Below, piece by piece: positions 17,456 through 28,794 of a DNA stretch of 64,000 nt. How positions within the stretch are numbered: position 1 is the first letter of the stretch; each line of letters begins with the position of its first letter. The position numbers and the translations under genes were made by a program. The stretch is from Inhella inkyongensis. Its GTDB lineage: Bacteria > Pseudomonadota > Gammaproteobacteria > Burkholderiales > Burkholderiaceae_C. The stretch covers positions 434,001 through 498,000 of the forward strand of contig NZ_CP040709.1 in the NCBI RefSeq assembly GCF_005952805.1, written 5' to 3'. The notes under the pieces were generated by a model that did no database searches, was not told the DNA's origin, and worked only from the letters and a program-made list of their open reading frames with translations.

Positions 17456-20299
17456 ATGAACGCTCTGCTCCGCAAGCTCCCTCTCTGGCAAAAGTTTGCG
17501 CTCGTCGGCGTGCTCGGCCTGTTGGCCGCGCTGGTGCCCTTGACACAGTTGGTGCTGAAACTCAATCAGGCAATAGAAGTCTCGCTGGCTGAGGACGAAG
17601 GCCTGGATGTGGCTGAGCCTTCCCTGGCGGTGCTCGCCGCCTTGCAGAACCATCGGGGCCAGAGCAACCGGCTGCTGTCAGGCGATGCGAGCGCCGCTGC
17701 ACCCCGCCAGGCGGCTGCGGCGGCAGTGGAAAAGGCGCTGGCAGGGCTGGAGCCCGGGTTGCGTGATCCGATGTTTGCGCAGACCCAGAAGCGCTTCGCT
17801 GCGTTGGCCCAAGGCTTTGCCGAGTTGCAGCAGGCTGTGCAGGCCAATGGTCTGAGTGCGCCGGAGTCCTTCTCGCGACATACGCGCTTGGCGGACCAAT
17901 ATCTGGAAGCGTTGGATGGGCTGGCTGATGAGTCCGGCCTCTCGCTGGACCCTGTGGCGGGTTCGTACTACCAGATGACGGCTGCTGTTGACCACCTTCC
18001 GCGGTTGATGGAGGCGGTGGCGCAGGCACGCGGCCGCGCGGCCGGGCTGGCAGCCCAGGCCCAGGCGGGAAAGGAGATTGCAGCGACCGATCGAGCCGTG
18101 TTGGCGCAGATGGCGCAGCAGGTGGAGTACTTCCGGCACCGTGGTTTGGCTCAAATCGAAAAAGCCGGCGCCAGCGATCCGGAGCTCGCGCAGCGCCTGA
18201 AGCCCAGTGCGCAAAAGGCAACCCAGGCAGCCCAGGCCTTCCAGACGCAGGTGCAAGAGCTATTGCAGGCCAAGGCGGGCGCCACACCGAGTGCAGAAGC
18301 CTTGTTTGCTGCTGGAACGCTGGCGGTGCAGGCCCAGCAGGATCTGGTGCAGGCGGCGATGGCCGAGCTGCAACACATGATGCACGAGCGCGTGGACGCT
18401 GATCGACGGACGCGCAACCTCCAAGGCGGCGGCATTCTGGCCTTGTTGGTGTTGGCCGCAGGGATGGCGGGGTGGATCGTGCGTTCCATCACCCAGCCAC
18501 TGCGCCGCGCCGTGACGGCGGCGGGGGCCGTGGCTGAGGGCGACTTGAGCAGCGATGTGAGCGATGCCGGCAGTGACGAACCCGCGCGCCTGTTGCAGGC
18601 CCTGGGCGCGATGCAGGGGCAGCTGCGAGAACGCAATGATCGCGATGCGCGCGCGCTGGCGGAGACCTTGCGGGTCAAGCAGGCCCTGGACCGCTGCTCC
18701 ACCAATGTGATGGTGGCCGATGCCAATGGCCACATCGTCTACCTGAACGATTCGGTGCTGGCCATGATGGCCGGCAACCAGGTGGAGCTGCGTAAGCAAC
18801 TGCCCAACTTCGATGTCAGCCGTCTGATGGGCGCCAACATCGACGTGTTCCATCGGAATCCGGCGCATCAGCGTCAGATGCTGGAGAAGTTGACGGGTGA
18901 GTACAAGACCCGCATCAAGGTCGGTGTACTCAGTTTTGACCTCACTGCCAACGCCATCATCGATGCACAGGGGCAGCGCCTGGGCACGGTGGTGGAGTGG
19001 AAAGATGTGACTCAGGAGCTGGCGCAGCGCGAGCGAGAGGTGCAGGCGGCCAATGAGAACGCGCGGATTCGTCAGGCCCTGGATGGCAGCAGCACCAACG
19101 CCATGATTGCTGACCCGGACGGCAACATCATTTATGCCAATCAGGCGGTGCTGGCCATGCTGCAGCGCAACGAGAGCGAGCTGCGCCGCTCGCTGCCTTC
19201 GTTTGACGCGCGCCGCGTGGTGGGCAGCAACTTCGATCAGTTCCACCGCAACCCGAGCCACCAGCGCAATCTGCTGGGCAATCTGAAGGGCGAGTACCGC
19301 GCCGAGATCCGAGTGGGGGCGCTGCACTTTGCGCTCATCGCCAACCCCATCGTCAATGCCCAGGGCGAAAGGCTGGGTACGGTGGTGGAGTGGCGTGACC
19401 GTACGGCGGAAGTGGCCGCCGAGCAGGAGATCAGCGGCATCGTGGATGGGGCCAATCAAGGCGACTTCAGCGCCCGGATCGAGGTGGCCGGCAAGGACCG
19501 CTTCATGGCCATGCTGGGTGAAAAGTTCAACGGTTTGCTCGACACCGTGACGGGCACCATCACCGAAGTGCGCGCCGCCGCCGCGCAGCTCACCAGCGCG
19601 GCTGGGCAGGTCTCGCAGACCTCGCAGTCCTTGAGCCATGGCGCCAGCCAGCAGGCTGCCAGCGTGGAGGAGACCACGGCCTCGCTGGCCGAGATGGCCG
19701 CCAGCGTGAAGCAGAACGCCGACAACGCGGGAGTCACCGACCGGATGGCCACTCAAGCCGCGCAGCAGGCCATGGAAGGTGGGCAGGCGGTGAGCATGAC
19801 GGTGGATGCGATGAAGAGCATCGCGGCCAAGATCGGCATCATTGACGACATCGCCTATCAGACCAATCTGCTGGCCCTGAATGCCGCCATCGAGGCGGCG
19901 CGCGCCGGCGAGCACGGCAAGGGCTTTGCCGTGGTGGCGGCCGAGGTGCGCAAGCTGGCCGAGCGCAGCCAGGTGGCTGCACAGGAAATCGGCGCGCTGG
20001 CCGGCAACAGCGTGGGCCTGGCCGAGCAGGCCGGCCAGCTGCTGTCCGACATGGTGCCCGCCATCCAGCGCACCAGCGAGTTGGTGCAGGAGATCGCTGC
20101 TGCCAGTGGTGAGCAGAGCCAGGGTGTGAGCCAGATCACCGCGGCCATGAACCATGTGAGCGGCAACACCCAGCAGACGGCCAGCGCCAGCGAAGAGCTC
20201 AGCGCGACGGCCGAGCAGCTCAGCGCCCAGGCCGAGCAGTTGCAGGAGTTGATGGCCTATTTCCGCATTCGTGAAGGTGTTGAGAGCGTGCGCCGATAA
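17456..20299 (+). CDS. Chemoreceptor with two PAS modules (first of three tandem)
   Basis: The product has 947 aa. An N-terminal membrane helix (about 12-36), a long periplasmic domain with many helices (about 37-325) and a second helix ([16 protein letters not shown]) are followed by HAMP. Two near-identical PAS-like modules come next, each running from RQALD or KQALD through STNxMxAD, FHRNPxHQR and LGTVVEW(K/R)D. The signalling domain has the tip [20 protein letters not shown], a different class from the receptor at 12151. There is no W-x-x-F tail; it ends [10 protein letters not shown]. The signalling half is almost identical to that of the next gene. Confidence 0.92.
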   Translation: MNALLRKLPLWQKFALVGVLGLLAALVPLTQLVLKLNQAIEVSLAEDEGLDVAEPSLAVLAALQNHRGQSNRLLSGDASAAAPRQAAAAAVEKALAGLEPGLRDPMFAQTQKRFAALAQGFAELQQAVQANGLSAPESFSRHTRLADQYLEALDGLADESGLSLDPVAGSYYQMTAAVDHLPRLMEAVAQARGRAAGLAAQAQAGKEIAATDRAVLAQMAQQVEYFRHRGLAQIEKAGASDPELAQRLKPSAQKATQAAQAFQTQVQELLQAKAGATPSAEALFAAGTLAVQAQQDLVQAAMAELQHMMHERVDADRRTRNLQGGGILALLVLAAGMAGWIVRSITQPLRRAVTAAGAVAEGDLSSDVSDAGSDEPARLLQALGAMQGQLRERNDRDARALAETLRVKQALDRCSTNVMVADANGHIVYLNDSVLAMMAGNQVELRKQLPNFDVSRLMGANIDVFHRNPAHQRQMLEKLTGEYKTRIKVGVLSFDLTANAIIDAQGQRLGTVVEWKDVTQELAQREREVQAANENARIRQALDGSSTNAMIADPDGNIIYANQAVLAMLQRNESELRRSLPSFDARRVVGSNFDQFHRNPSHQRNLLGNLKGEYRAEIRVGALHFALIANPIVNAQGERLGTVVEWRDRTAEVAAEQEISGIVDGANQGDFSARIEVAGKDRFMAMLGEKFNGLLDTVTGTITEVRAAAAQLTSAAGQVSQTSQSLSHGASQQAASVEETTASLAEMAASVKQNADNAGVTDRMATQAAQQAMEGGQAVSMTVDAMKSIAAKIGIIDDIAYQTNLLALNAAIEAARAGEHGKGFAVVAAEVRKLAERSQVAAQEIGALAGNSVGLAEQAGQLLSDMVPAIQRTSELVQEIAAASGEQSQGVSQITAAMNHVSGNTQQTASASEELSATAEQLSAQAEQLQELMAYFRIREGVESVRR

Positions 20300-20314
20300 G
20301 TCCAGGGAGGAAGC

Positions 20315-22723
20315 ATGAGTGCCTTGTTGATGCGTCTTCGATTGGGGCCCCGGCTGGCCCTGTGCTGTGGGCTGCTGCTGGGCTTGCTGTTGCTGGCTCT
20401 GGGTCTCTCCTATCGGGATTTGCGAGCCATTCAGCACGATGTGGAGGATGCCGTCAGCCAGGCCACGGTGAAGGCTGAGGGCCTGCACAAGATGGTGCGC
20501 CAGGCCGAAGCAGCTTTGGCCAGTGTCCGGCTGATGGCGGCAGAGCGAGATCCCAAGAACGCCGCGGCCGAACAGGCGGCGGCCTTGCAGGCCATCACCG
20601 CGCATGACGCGGCCTTGCAGAGCATCCAGACCCTGATGCATGAGGACGAAGGGCCCTACCTGACCAAGGTGGCGGCGGCGCAAGCGGGTCTGCGCAAGGA
20701 GTTGGCGCGCGTGGGCGGTGGCAAGGACGATCCGACCGCGGACAAGACCCAGGCTGTTCAGCTCGTGCGCGACTGGGTTGCGGCGCTCGATGGCATGAGT
20801 CACCACGTTCAGGAGGACATTGCTGGGGCGGCACAAGCCGCTGCAGCCACGGTGACCCGAGCCGAGCGCCAGTTGATGGGGCTGGGTGTGTTGGGACTGG
20901 TGGTGGGCGGGCTGATCGTGTTCTTGCTGACGCGCTCCATCACGCAACCACTCAGCCAGGCCGTGCAAGTGGCGGAGGCCATCGGACAGGGGCGGTTGGA
21001 TAGTGAGATCGTCAGCCAGGCCGATGACGAGCCGGCGCGCCTGCTGCGCAGTCTGGACGCTATGCAGAGCCAACTGCGCGAGCGCAATGAGCGCGATGGC
21101 CGTTTGCTGGCGGAAAACAGCCGCATCCGGCAAGCCCTGGATTGCTGTTCCACCAACGTGATGGTGGCTGATGCGCAAGGCCAGTTGGTCTACCTGAACC
21201 ATTCGGTGCAGGCCATGATGCAGGGCAACCAAGCCGAACTGCGCAAGAGCCTGCCCAACTTCGATGCCAGCCGGCTGCAGGGCGCCAACTTCGATGCCTT
21301 CCATCGGCATCCGGCCCACCAGCGTCAACTGCTGGCGGGACTGACGGGCGAGTACCGAACTCGCATTCAGGTGGGCATCTTGCAGTTCGAGTTGGTGGCC
21401 AATCCCATCTTTGATGCCGGGCGGGAGCGCCTGGGCACGGTGGTGGAGTGGCGCGACATCACGCAGGAGCTGGCCCAACGCGAACGCGAGCAGCGTCTGG
21501 CTGCCGAGAACCAACGCGTGCGCCAGGCCCTGGATGTGTCGGCCACGCCCGCCCGCATCGCCGACGCGGATGGCACTTTGGTCTATATCAACGAGGCCCT
21601 GGCCCAGGTTCTGCGCCGCGACGCGGTGGCCTTCCGAGCCACCAATCCGCAGTTCGAGGCCGAGCGCATGCTGGGCCGTTCGGTGGGTCTGTTCTATGCG
21701 GACCCCCAGGCGGCGGTGGAGCGGCTCAAGTCCTTGCGTCAGCCTGTGACCAGCGAGATGGTGCTGGGCGGACGGACTTATCAAGTGACAACAACCCCGA
21801 TCTTCGACCCACAGGGGCAACAGTTGGGCACCGTGGGCCAGTGGCAGGACGTCAGTGAGCAGCGTCGCGCGGAAGAGGAGTTCGGCCAGATGGCCAAGGC
21901 CGCCGCGCAGGGGGATCTGAGCCAACGCATTCGTACTGACGACAAGCAGGGCTTCTTCCGCGAGAGCGGCGAGCGCTTCAATGAGTTGGTTCAAGGCATG
22001 GCAGCCCTGCTGAGCGATGTGCGGGCCGCAGCCGACCAACTGACCAGTGCGGCTGGCCAGGTTTCGCAGACTTCGCAGTCCTTGAGCCATAGCGCCAGCC
22101 AGCAGGCCGCCAGCGTGGAGGAGACCACAGCCTCGCTGGCCGAAATGGCCGCCAGCGTGAAACAAAACGCCGACAACGCCGGCATCACCGACCGCATGGC
22201 CACCCAGGCCGCGCAGCAGGCCAGGGAGGGCGGGCAGGCGGTGAGCATGACGGTCGATGCGATGAAGAGCATCGCGGCCAAGATCGGCATCATTGATGAC
22301 ATTGCTTACCAGACCAATTTGTTGGCCCTGAACGCCGCCATCGAGGCCGCGCGCGCCGGCGAGCACGGCAAGGGCTTTGCCGTGGTGGCGGCCGAGGTGC
22401 GAAAACTGGCCGAGCGCAGCCAGGTGGCTGCACAGGAAATCGGCGCGCTGGCCGGCAACAGCGTGGGCTTGGCCGAGCAGGCCGGGCGGCTGCTGTCCGA
22501 CATGGTTCCGTCCATCCAGCGCACCAGCGAGTTGGTGCAGGAGATCGCTGCCGCCAGCGGCGAGCAGAGCCAGGGCGTGAGCCAGATTACGGCGGCCATG
22601 AACCATGTGAGCGGCAACACCCAGCAGACGGCCAGCGCCAGCGAAGAGCTCAGCGCGACGGCCGAGCAGCTCAGTGCGCAGGCGGCGCAGTTGCAGGAAT
22701 TGATCAGCAGCTACACCTTGTAG
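20315..22723 (+). CDS. Chemoreceptor with two PAS modules (second of three tandem)
   Basis: The product has 802 aa. The N-terminal helix [20 protein letters not shown], a periplasmic domain (about 145 residues, shorter than in the first receptor) and a second helix ([17 protein letters not shown]) lead to HAMP. The first PAS-like module closely matches that of the upstream paralogue. The second has diverged ([32 protein letters not shown]) and has lost the FHRNPAHQR pattern. The cytoplasmic signalling domain is nearly identical to the first receptor, and the protein stops soon after it (QELISSYTL), with no docking tail. Spacing to neighbours is 15 and 28 bp. Confidence 0.92.
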   Translation: MSALLMRLRLGPRLALCCGLLLGLLLLALGLSYRDLRAIQHDVEDAVSQATVKAEGLHKMVRQAEAALASVRLMAAERDPKNAAAEQAAALQAITAHDAALQSIQTLMHEDEGPYLTKVAAAQAGLRKELARVGGGKDDPTADKTQAVQLVRDWVAALDGMSHHVQEDIAGAAQAAAATVTRAERQLMGLGVLGLVVGGLIVFLLTRSITQPLSQAVQVAEAIGQGRLDSEIVSQADDEPARLLRSLDAMQSQLRERNERDGRLLAENSRIRQALDCCSTNVMVADAQGQLVYLNHSVQAMMQGNQAELRKSLPNFDASRLQGANFDAFHRHPAHQRQLLAGLTGEYRTRIQVGILQFELVANPIFDAGRERLGTVVEWRDITQELAQREREQRLAAENQRVRQALDVSATPARIADADGTLVYINEALAQVLRRDAVAFRATNPQFEAERMLGRSVGLFYADPQAAVERLKSLRQPVTSEMVLGGRTYQVTTTPIFDPQGQQLGTVGQWQDVSEQRRAEEEFGQMAKAAAQGDLSQRIRTDDKQGFFRESGERFNELVQGMAALLSDVRAAADQLTSAAGQVSQTSQSLSHSASQQAASVEETTASLAEMAASVKQNADNAGITDRMATQAAQQAREGGQAVSMTVDAMKSIAAKIGIIDDIAYQTNLLALNAAIEAARAGEHGKGFAVVAAEVRKLAERSQVAAQEIGALAGNSVGLAEQAGRLLSDMVPSIQRTSELVQEIAAASGEQSQGVSQITAAMNHVSGNTQQTASASEELSATAEQLSAQAAQLQELISSYTL

Positions 22724-22751
22724 GTCGGACCAAAGAGGGCGAGGGAGTCTT

Positions 22752-25391
22752 ATGCGAAGCAATCTGCCGGTGACCCAAAAGGAATGGGTGTTGCGCGATG
22801 GCATGACCATCGTCTCGCGCACCGACCTGAAGGGGCGCATCACCTATGTGAACGAAGACTTCATTGAGGCCAGCGGCTTCGTGGAGTCGGAGCTGATCGG
22901 CCAACCGCACAACCTGGTGCGCCACCCGGACATGCCAGAGGAGGCCTTCGAGGACCTGTGGGCCACGCTCAAGGCCGGCCGGCCGTGGTCCGGCCTGGTG
23001 AAGAACCGACGCAAGGACGGCGACCACTACTGGGTGGTGGCGAATGCCACGCCGATCACCGAAGGCGATTCGGTGGTGGGCTATATGTCGGTGCGCACCC
23101 GGCCCAGCCGCGAACAGATCGAGGCGGTGGAGCGCGTCTATCGCGACTTCAAGGAAGGGCGGGCAAAGGGCCTGGTGATCCGCGACGGTGCGGCCGTGCG
23201 GACGGGCTTGATCGACAGTCTGACCCAGCAGCGCGACCGATTGAGCCTGGGGGGCAAGCAGCTCCTGCAGGGCTTGGCGTTGGTGGGTGGCGGCTTGCTG
23301 CTGGGCTGGGGGGGCGCGCAGCCGCAGACCCTGGTTCCGGCTGCGGCCTTGGTGCTGGCCGGGGGCTATGGCGCCTGGGCCCTGGGGCGCCGGCTGGACC
23401 GCACGCTGGCGGTGGCTGCGGCCCAGTTGGAGCAATTCGCGCAGGCGCGCTTTGACGGCATCGTGCCGGTGCAGGGGCGCGACCGCCTGGCGCAGATGAT
23501 GCAGGCGCTGCGCCGCGTACAGACCCGCTTGGGCTTTGAGTTCGCCGACACCAAGAAGCGCGCCGAGGACGCCGAGCGCATCCGCCAGGCCCTGGACGTG
23601 GCGGCCACCAACATGATGGTGGCCGACCCGGGCTACAACATCATTTATGGCAATGCGTCGCTGCAGGCCATGCTGGCCACGGCCGAGGCCGACATCCGCA
23701 AGGACCTGCCGCAATTCAGCGCCGCCACGGTGATCGGCAGCAACATCGATCAGTTCCACAAGAACCCGGCGCACCAGCGCGGCATGCTGGATCGCCTGAC
23801 CCAGGTTCACAAGACCCGCCTGCACATCGGCGGTCGGCGCTTTGACCTGATCGTCAACCCAGTGCTCAGCGGTGGCAAGCGCCTGGGCACGGTGGTGGAG
23901 TGGAAAGACATGACGGCCGAACTGGCCGCACTGGAGCGCGAGCAGGCCCTGGCCGCCGAAAACGCGCGCGTGCGCCAGGCCCTGGACACTTGCTCGACCA
24001 ATGTGATGATTGCCGACGCCGACGGCAACATCGTCTACAACAACGCCTCGGTGGCGCAGATGATGCTTCGCAACGAGGCCGAATTGCGCAAGGTGCTGCC
24101 CGCGTTCGATGCACGGCGCATCGTCGGTTCGAACTTCGACCAGTTCCACAAGAACCCGGCCCACCAGCGCAATCTGCTTGGGCAACTCAAGGGCGAGTAC
24201 CGCACGCAGCTCAAGGTGGGTTCTCTGAGCTTCGCGCTCACCGCCAGCCCCATCACCAGCCCGCAGGGTGAGCGCCTCGGGACGGTGGTGGAGTGGTTGG
24301 ACCGCACCGCCGAGGTGGCCGCCGAGCAGGAGATTTCCGCCCTGGTGGAAGGGGCTGGCCAGGGAGACTTTGCACGCCGCATCGACACCGAGGGCAAGAC
24401 GGCCTTTTTCAGCATGCTGGGCAATGGCTTCAATGGCTTGCTGGACAACGTGACCCGCACCTTCATCGAAGTGAAGACGGCGGCCGACCAGCTCTCTAGT
24501 GCGTCCGAGCAGGTCTCGCAGACCTCGCAGGCGCTCAGTCACAGTGCCAGCCAGCAGGCCGCCAGCGTTGAAGAGACCACGGCGTCTCTGCATGAGATGG
24601 GGGCCAGCGTGCAGGCCAATGCCGACAACGCCGGTGTGACCGACCGCATGGCCACCGAGGCGGCCAATCAGGCCCGCGAGGGCGGGGTGGCCGTGGGCAG
24701 CACGGTGGAGGCGATGAAGAGCATTGCCGCGAAGATCGGCATCATTGATGACATCGCCTATCAGACCAATTTGCTGGCGCTGAATGCGGCCATCGAGGCA
24801 GCCCGCGCCGGTGAGCACGGCAAGGGCTTTGCGGTGGTGGCGGCGGAGGTGCGCAAATTGGCCGAACGCAGCCAGGTGGCTGCGCAGGAAATCGGCGCGC
24901 TGGCGGGCAATAGCGTGGGCCTGGCCGAGAAGGCCGGCAAGTTGCTGGGGGCGATGGTGCCCTCGATCCAGAAGACCAGCGAGTTGGTGCAAGAAATCGC
25001 TGCCGCCAGCGGCGAGCAGAACCAAGGCGTGGTGCAGATCAATGCCACCATGCACCACATCTCGGGCACCACCCAGCAGACCGCCAGCGCCAGCGAGCAA
25101 CTCAGCGCCACGGCTGAGCAACTCAGCGCGCAGGCGGCGCAGTTGCAGGAGTTGATTGCCAGCTTCCGCTTGCGGGGCACGGATTCACACCGCGATACCC
25201 GTCACGCGCCGATGGCGGCCCCGGCAACGGCCCGCCGCCCGGCTCCAGGCTCGGCGGTGGCGCGCCCCCCGCAGTCGCCCCGTGCCGGCGCGCCCGCTGC
25301 ACCCGCCGCACAGCCTGTGCGGCCGATGGGCCGCCCCAAGCCGGGCGCAGCAGGGGAGGCGGTCGATGAGTCCCTGTTCACCCGCTTCTGA
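22752..25391 (+). CDS. Aer-like chemoreceptor with N-terminal PAS (third of three tandem)
   Basis: The product has 879 aa. There is no signal anchor at the start; residues 1-120 are an Aer-type PAS domain ([52 protein letters not shown]). A paired hydrophobic segment follows (about 163-210; [16 protein letters not shown] and [14 protein letters not shown]). Two PAS-like modules of the family seen in its neighbours come next, then the same signalling-domain class ([15 protein letters not shown]). The tail is Pro/Ala/Arg-rich and ends VDESLFTRF. Aer-like architecture suggests sensing of redox or energy state through a cofactor bound by the first PAS; that is inference. Confidence 0.92.
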   Translation: MRSNLPVTQKEWVLRDGMTIVSRTDLKGRITYVNEDFIEASGFVESELIGQPHNLVRHPDMPEEAFEDLWATLKAGRPWSGLVKNRRKDGDHYWVVANATPITEGDSVVGYMSVRTRPSREQIEAVERVYRDFKEGRAKGLVIRDGAAVRTGLIDSLTQQRDRLSLGGKQLLQGLALVGGGLLLGWGGAQPQTLVPAAALVLAGGYGAWALGRRLDRTLAVAAAQLEQFAQARFDGIVPVQGRDRLAQMMQALRRVQTRLGFEFADTKKRAEDAERIRQALDVAATNMMVADPGYNIIYGNASLQAMLATAEADIRKDLPQFSAATVIGSNIDQFHKNPAHQRGMLDRLTQVHKTRLHIGGRRFDLIVNPVLSGGKRLGTVVEWKDMTAELAALEREQALAAENARVRQALDTCSTNVMIADADGNIVYNNASVAQMMLRNEAELRKVLPAFDARRIVGSNFDQFHKNPAHQRNLLGQLKGEYRTQLKVGSLSFALTASPITSPQGERLGTVVEWLDRTAEVAAEQEISALVEGAGQGDFARRIDTEGKTAFFSMLGNGFNGLLDNVTRTFIEVKTAADQLSSASEQVSQTSQALSHSASQQAASVEETTASLHEMGASVQANADNAGVTDRMATEAANQAREGGVAVGSTVEAMKSIAAKIGIIDDIAYQTNLLALNAAIEAARAGEHGKGFAVVAAEVRKLAERSQVAAQEIGALAGNSVGLAEKAGKLLGAMVPSIQKTSELVQEIAAASGEQNQGVVQINATMHHISGTTQQTASASEQLSATAEQLSAQAAQLQELIASFRLRGTDSHRDTRHAPMAAPATARRPAPGSAVARPPQSPRAGAPAAPAAQPVRPMGRPKPGAAGEAVDESLFTRF

Positions 25392-25400
25392 GGTCCCGCG

Positions 25401-25901
25401 ATGAGCCACCACGCTGATGCCGCCCAGCCCCGCCAGGTCTTGCGCCTGGCGGTGGCTGCGGAGTCCCTGGTCGTGCCCATCGAGGCCGTGCATGAAATCC
25501 TGGAGGTCGGGCGCATGACGCCCATGCCCCAGTCCCCGAGTTTTTTGCGCGGGGTGATGAATCTGCGCGGTGCCGTGGTGCCGGTGCTGGATCTGGCGGC
25601 TCGCTTTGGTTTGGAGCCGGTTCAGATTGGCCGCCGCAGCGCCGTGGTGGTGGTGGAGTGCGCGGGCGATGAGTTGCAAGACAAGGTGGTGGCCGGGCTG
25701 CTGGTGGATGCGGTCTACGAAGTGCTCGAGTTCCGCAGCGAGCAACTGGAGTCAGTGCCCAGCCTGGGCGTGCGCTTGCCGGCCGGTTTCGTGGCCGGCA
25801 TGATCAATCTGCCCAGCGGCTATGCGGCGCTACTGAGTCTGGATCAGATCCTGGCGCCCAGCGATTTGGCGCAGCGCATCGCCGAAGCGCAGGAGTCCTG
25901 A
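25401..25901 (+). CDS. cheW: Chemotaxis coupling protein CheW
   Basis: The product has 166 aa, one CheW/SH3-like domain. Typical pieces are LRLAVAAESLVVPIEAVHEIL, the FLRGVMNLRGAVVPVLDLAARFGL core, and VVECAGDELQDKVVAGLLVDAVYEV. It links CheA to the receptors encoded just upstream. Its TGA overlaps the cheR ATG by one base. Confidence 0.94.
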   Translation: MSHHADAAQPRQVLRLAVAAESLVVPIEAVHEILEVGRMTPMPQSPSFLRGVMNLRGAVVPVLDLAARFGLEPVQIGRRSAVVVVECAGDELQDKVVAGLLVDAVYEVLEFRSEQLESVPSLGVRLPAGFVAGMINLPSGYAALLSLDQILAPSDLAQRIAEAQES

Positions 25902-26710
25902 TGGCACAACTTCAGGCCGCCACCTTCGCCGCCATCACCGAGCTGTTTCATCGGGTCTCGGGCATCCGACTGGTGGAGTCCAAGCAGGCCCTGGTTTACG
26001 GGCGGCTGCAGAAATTGGCGCTGGACCATGGTCAGGGCGCCGACGTCGAAGCATTTGCGCAGCGCTTGGTGCGCGGTCAGGTCAGCGAAGCCTTGATGGT
26101 CGATTTGGTGGATCGCCTCACCACCAACGAGACCTATTTCTTCCGCGAACCCCAGCACTTTGATGATCTGCGCCAGCGTGCGCAGGGCGCCAAGTCGGCG
26201 CGGGAATTTTTGGTGTGGAGCGGCGCCTCGTCTTCCGGCGAGGAGGCCTACTCCATCGCCATGTTGCTGGCCGATTGCCTGGGCTTGAATCACCCCTGGA
26301 GCATCTGGGGCACCGACCTGTCCACCGCCATGGTCGAGAGCGCGCGCCAGGGCCTTTACTCGATGGAGCGCGCGCGCAATGTGCCGGCGGATTACTTGCG
26401 GCGCTTCTGTCTCAAGGGCACCCAGCGCTATGAGGGGCAGCTTTTGATGGCGCGCGAGCTGCGCGCCAAGACCCAGTTCCTGGGGGCCAATCTGATGCAG
26501 CCCCTGCCCGGGAACCTGCCTGCCTTTGATGTGATCTTTCTGCGCAATGTGCTGATCTATTTCGATGCCACGGCCAAGGCAGCCATCGTGCGGCGGGTGA
26601 TCGAAAAGCTCAAGCCCGATGGGGTGCTCTACACCGGGCATGCCGAATCCTTGACCGGGCTGAATTTGCCTTTGCAGGCGGTGGCTCCGGCCATCTATCG
26701 ACATGGCTGA
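25901..26710 (+). CDS. cheR: Chemotaxis methyltransferase CheR
   Basis: The product has 269 aa. It methylates receptor glutamates with S-adenosylmethionine. The helical N-terminal domain ends TTNETYFFREPQHFDDL. The SAM-binding loop is VWSGASSSGEEAYSIAMLL, and FDVIFLRNVLIYFD with YTGHAESL complete the family signature. It overlaps cheW by one base and cheD by 8 bp, forming a translationally coupled adaptation block. Confidence 0.95.
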   Translation: MAQLQAATFAAITELFHRVSGIRLVESKQALVYGRLQKLALDHGQGADVEAFAQRLVRGQVSEALMVDLVDRLTTNETYFFREPQHFDDLRQRAQGAKSAREFLVWSGASSSGEEAYSIAMLLADCLGLNHPWSIWGTDLSTAMVESARQGLYSMERARNVPADYLRRFCLKGTQRYEGQLLMARELRAKTQFLGANLMQPLPGNLPAFDVIFLRNVLIYFDATAKAAIVRRVIEKLKPDGVLYTGHAESLTGLNLPLQAVAPAIYRHG

Positions 26711-27245
26711 ACCGCCGCGCATCAAACCTGTCTTTGGGGCGCACTCCGCCGCGCCCACAGCTGCGCCGGCGGTGATCAACCTGATGCCGGGGCAATGGCA
26801 TTTTGGTCAGCAGGGCACGCTCAAGACCCTGCTGGGCTCTTGCGTGGCCATCACGCTCTGGCACCCGATTCGGCGCTGCGGCGGCATGTGCCATTACCTG
26901 TTGCCCCAGCGCCAGCGTCGCACGGGCGAGCCCTTGGATGGGCGCTACGGGGACGAGGCACTCGAACTGCTGGTGCAGAAGCTCAAGCTGCTGGGCACCC
27001 AGCCGCAGGACTATCACGCCCATCTTTACGGCGGCGCCGACACCATGCCCGATGGCATGGCCGTCAAGTTCAATGTGGGCGAACGCAACATCGAGCAGGG
27101 CTGGAAACTGCTGGACCAGTACGGCTTTCAGCTCCAGGGCATCGATGTGGGTGACAACGTACCGCGCAACGTGACCCTGGTGCTGCCCGCCGGCACCGTC
27201 ACCATGAGCCGCGGCCAGCCGATCAACTCCAAGCCCAAGACATGA
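26703..27245 (+). CDS. cheD: Chemoreceptor glutamine deamidase CheD
   Basis: The product has 180 aa. It deamidates receptor glutamines to methylatable glutamates. The catalytic cysteine is in [12 protein letters not shown] (Cys47) and the histidine in GGMCHYLLP (His64). It ends with [12 protein letters not shown], and LYGGADTM is family-typical. The start lies 8 bp inside cheR and the stop overlaps the cheB ATG by 4 bp. Confidence 0.95.
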   Translation: MAEPPRIKPVFGAHSAAPTAAPAVINLMPGQWHFGQQGTLKTLLGSCVAITLWHPIRRCGGMCHYLLPQRQRRTGEPLDGRYGDEALELLVQKLKLLGTQPQDYHAHLYGGADTMPDGMAVKFNVGERNIEQGWKLLDQYGFQLQGIDVGDNVPRNVTLVLPAGTVTMSRGQPINSKPKT

Positions 27246-28351
27246 GTTCGACGCCCATTCGCGTGGCCGTGGTGGACGACTCCGCCATCGTGCGCAAACA
27301 CCTCAGTGGCCTGCTCGAAGCTGCTGGCATGCAGGTCATCATCACCGCCAGCGATCCGCTGTTTGCATTCCCGAAGCTGCGCGCCGATTGGCCCGATGTG
27401 CTGGTGCTGGATGTCGAGATGCCGCGCATGGATGGCATCAGTTTCTTGAGGCAATTGATGGCTGAGCACCCCTTGCCGGTGGTGATGTGCTCGACCTTGA
27501 CCGAGGCTGGCGCCGAGACCACCTTGCAGGCACTTGCAGCGGGCGCGGTGAGCTTCGTGACCAAGCCCAAGATGGGCTTGAAGGATTTTCTGGAGGACGA
27601 AGGCAACGGTTTGGTGGCGGCGGTGCGGGCAGCCTCCCGCGCTAATTTGCGCGCCATGCCGCGCGCGCTGGCGCAGCCGGTCAATTTGTCCCCAGCCGCA
27701 TTGAGCGCGGCGGTGGCCGCGCCGCGCGCCATGGCCGAGACCACGGATCGGGTGATTGCCGTGGGCTCCTCCACCGGGGGCGTGCAGACCTTTGAATCCC
27801 TGCTCTGCAGCTTGCCCAACACCCTGGCCGCAGGCATCGTGCTGGTGCAGCACATGCCGGCCGGCTTCACGGCGGGCATGGCGGCACGGCTGGCGCGCGT
27901 CAGTGGCTTTGATGTCATTGAGGCGCGCGATGGCGACCGGGTCTATCCGGGTCGGGTGCTGGTGGCACCGGGTGGCAAGCACATGCAGTTGCGGCGCAGC
28001 GGTGCGCAATACCTGGTGGAGGTCAAGGACGGTCCGCTGGTCAACCACCACAAGCCGTCGGTGGATGTGTTGTTCAAGTCGGTGGCGCAATGCGCCGGTC
28101 GCAATGCGCTGGGCGTGATCCTGACCGGCATGGGCGACGATGGCGCGCGCGGCCTGCTGGAGATGCGCAAGGCCGGGGCCTATACCGTGGCCCAGGACGA
28201 AGCGAGCTGTGTCGTCTACGGCATGCCCAAGGCCGCTTTTGAGTTGGGGGCTGCGGCCCAGGTGCTGGCGCTCTCCGCCATCCCGGGCGCGCTCTTGCAG
28301 CGTCTTAGCGCATCACCTTCTGGCACACCTTCATCAGTTCCAGGGGGCTGA
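27242..28351 (+). CDS. cheB: Chemoreceptor methylesterase CheB
   Basis: The product has 369 aa. The receiver domain has Asp57 ([13 protein letters not shown]). After a linker the methylesterase domain shows the catalytic serine in [12 protein letters not shown], histidine in [12 protein letters not shown] and aspartate in [13 protein letters not shown]. It removes methyl groups from receptors when phosphorylated by CheA. It is the last gene of the che run, and its 3' end overlaps the antiparallel response-regulator gene by 47 bp. Confidence 0.95.
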   Translation: MSSTPIRVAVVDDSAIVRKHLSGLLEAAGMQVIITASDPLFAFPKLRADWPDVLVLDVEMPRMDGISFLRQLMAEHPLPVVMCSTLTEAGAETTLQALAAGAVSFVTKPKMGLKDFLEDEGNGLVAAVRAASRANLRAMPRALAQPVNLSPAALSAAVAAPRAMAETTDRVIAVGSSTGGVQTFESLLCSLPNTLAAGIVLVQHMPAGFTAGMAARLARVSGFDVIEARDGDRVYPGRVLVAPGGKHMQLRRSGAQYLVEVKDGPLVNHHKPSVDVLFKSVAQCAGRNALGVILTGMGDDGARGLLEMRKAGAYTVAQDEASCVVYGMPKAAFELGAAAQVLALSAIPGALLQRLSASPSGTPSSVPGG

Positions 28352-28670
28352 AGGGTTTGAGCAGATAGGCATCGGCGCCAGCCTGGATGCCGGCCTGCCG
28401 GTCCGCCGCCTGGCCCTTGGCGGTCAGCATGACGATGCGGGTGCGTGACATGCCGGGTTCAGCGCGCAGGCGTTTGCAGACCTGCAGACCGTCCAGATTG
28501 CCGGGCATCATCACATCCAGCAAGACCAGATCGGGCTTGAGGCGCAAGGCCTCACGCAGCCCTTCCTCGCCATTGGCAGCCTCGGCAATCTGGTAGTCCT
28601 CAAACTCCAGCGTCACTCGAATCAGCTCGCGAATTTCGGATTGGTCTTCGACGATCAGGACGGTCTTCAC
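28305..28670 (-). CDS. Single-domain response regulator
   Basis: The product has 121 aa from a GTG at 28670, preceded by AAAGAGG 5-6 nt upstream; the longer frame to 28892 has no domain support before this point. It is a receiver only: acidic residues near 8-9 (VEDQ), phospho-acceptor Asp52 ([14 protein letters not shown]), MLTAKG and YLLKPF. The 3' end overlaps cheB on the opposite strand by 47 bp. It is divergent from the chemoreceptor and histidine kinase that follow, and that kinase is a candidate partner. Confidence 0.88.
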   Translation of the reverse strand: MKTVLIVEDQSEIRELIRVTLEFEDYQIAEAANGEEGLREALRLKPDLVLLDVMMPGNLDGLQVCKRLRAEPGMSRTRIVMLTAKGQAADRQAGIQAGADAYLLKPFSPLELMKVCQKVMR

Positions 28671-28743
28671 GGCCACCTCTTTGGATTCAGTGGGCTCGAA
28701 TGATGCCCGATGTTTTGTGCCGAAACGGGGGGGCAAAACACGG

Positions 28744-28771
28744 TTGTCGGCGGGCCGCGCTGGGCTAGCAT
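28744..28771 (+). promoter_or_regulatory. Candidate sigma-70-type promoter for chemoreceptor
   Basis: TTGTCG (28744-28749) and TAGCAT (28766-28771) are separated by 16 bp and lie about 24 bp before the proposed ATG at 28795. The match is only moderate, and a divergent promoter for the response regulator would have to sit in the same 124 bp. Confidence 0.25.
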
Positions 28772-28794
28772 CGACCATCGCATCGAGTGAGCCG

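Noticed and set aside
14961..17546. An 861-codon minus-strand open frame over the STAS and cheA genes
   Set aside because: Antisense shadow of genes with clear HPt, kinase and CheW-like domains. No homology-like features are visible in the translation.
18260..22843. A 1527-codon open frame on the minus strand across the chemoreceptor genes
   Set aside because: It is antisense to well-supported chemoreceptors, rich in His/Gln/Leu/Arg without any domain, and arises because the high-GC codon use of the plus strand rarely produces stops in that frame.
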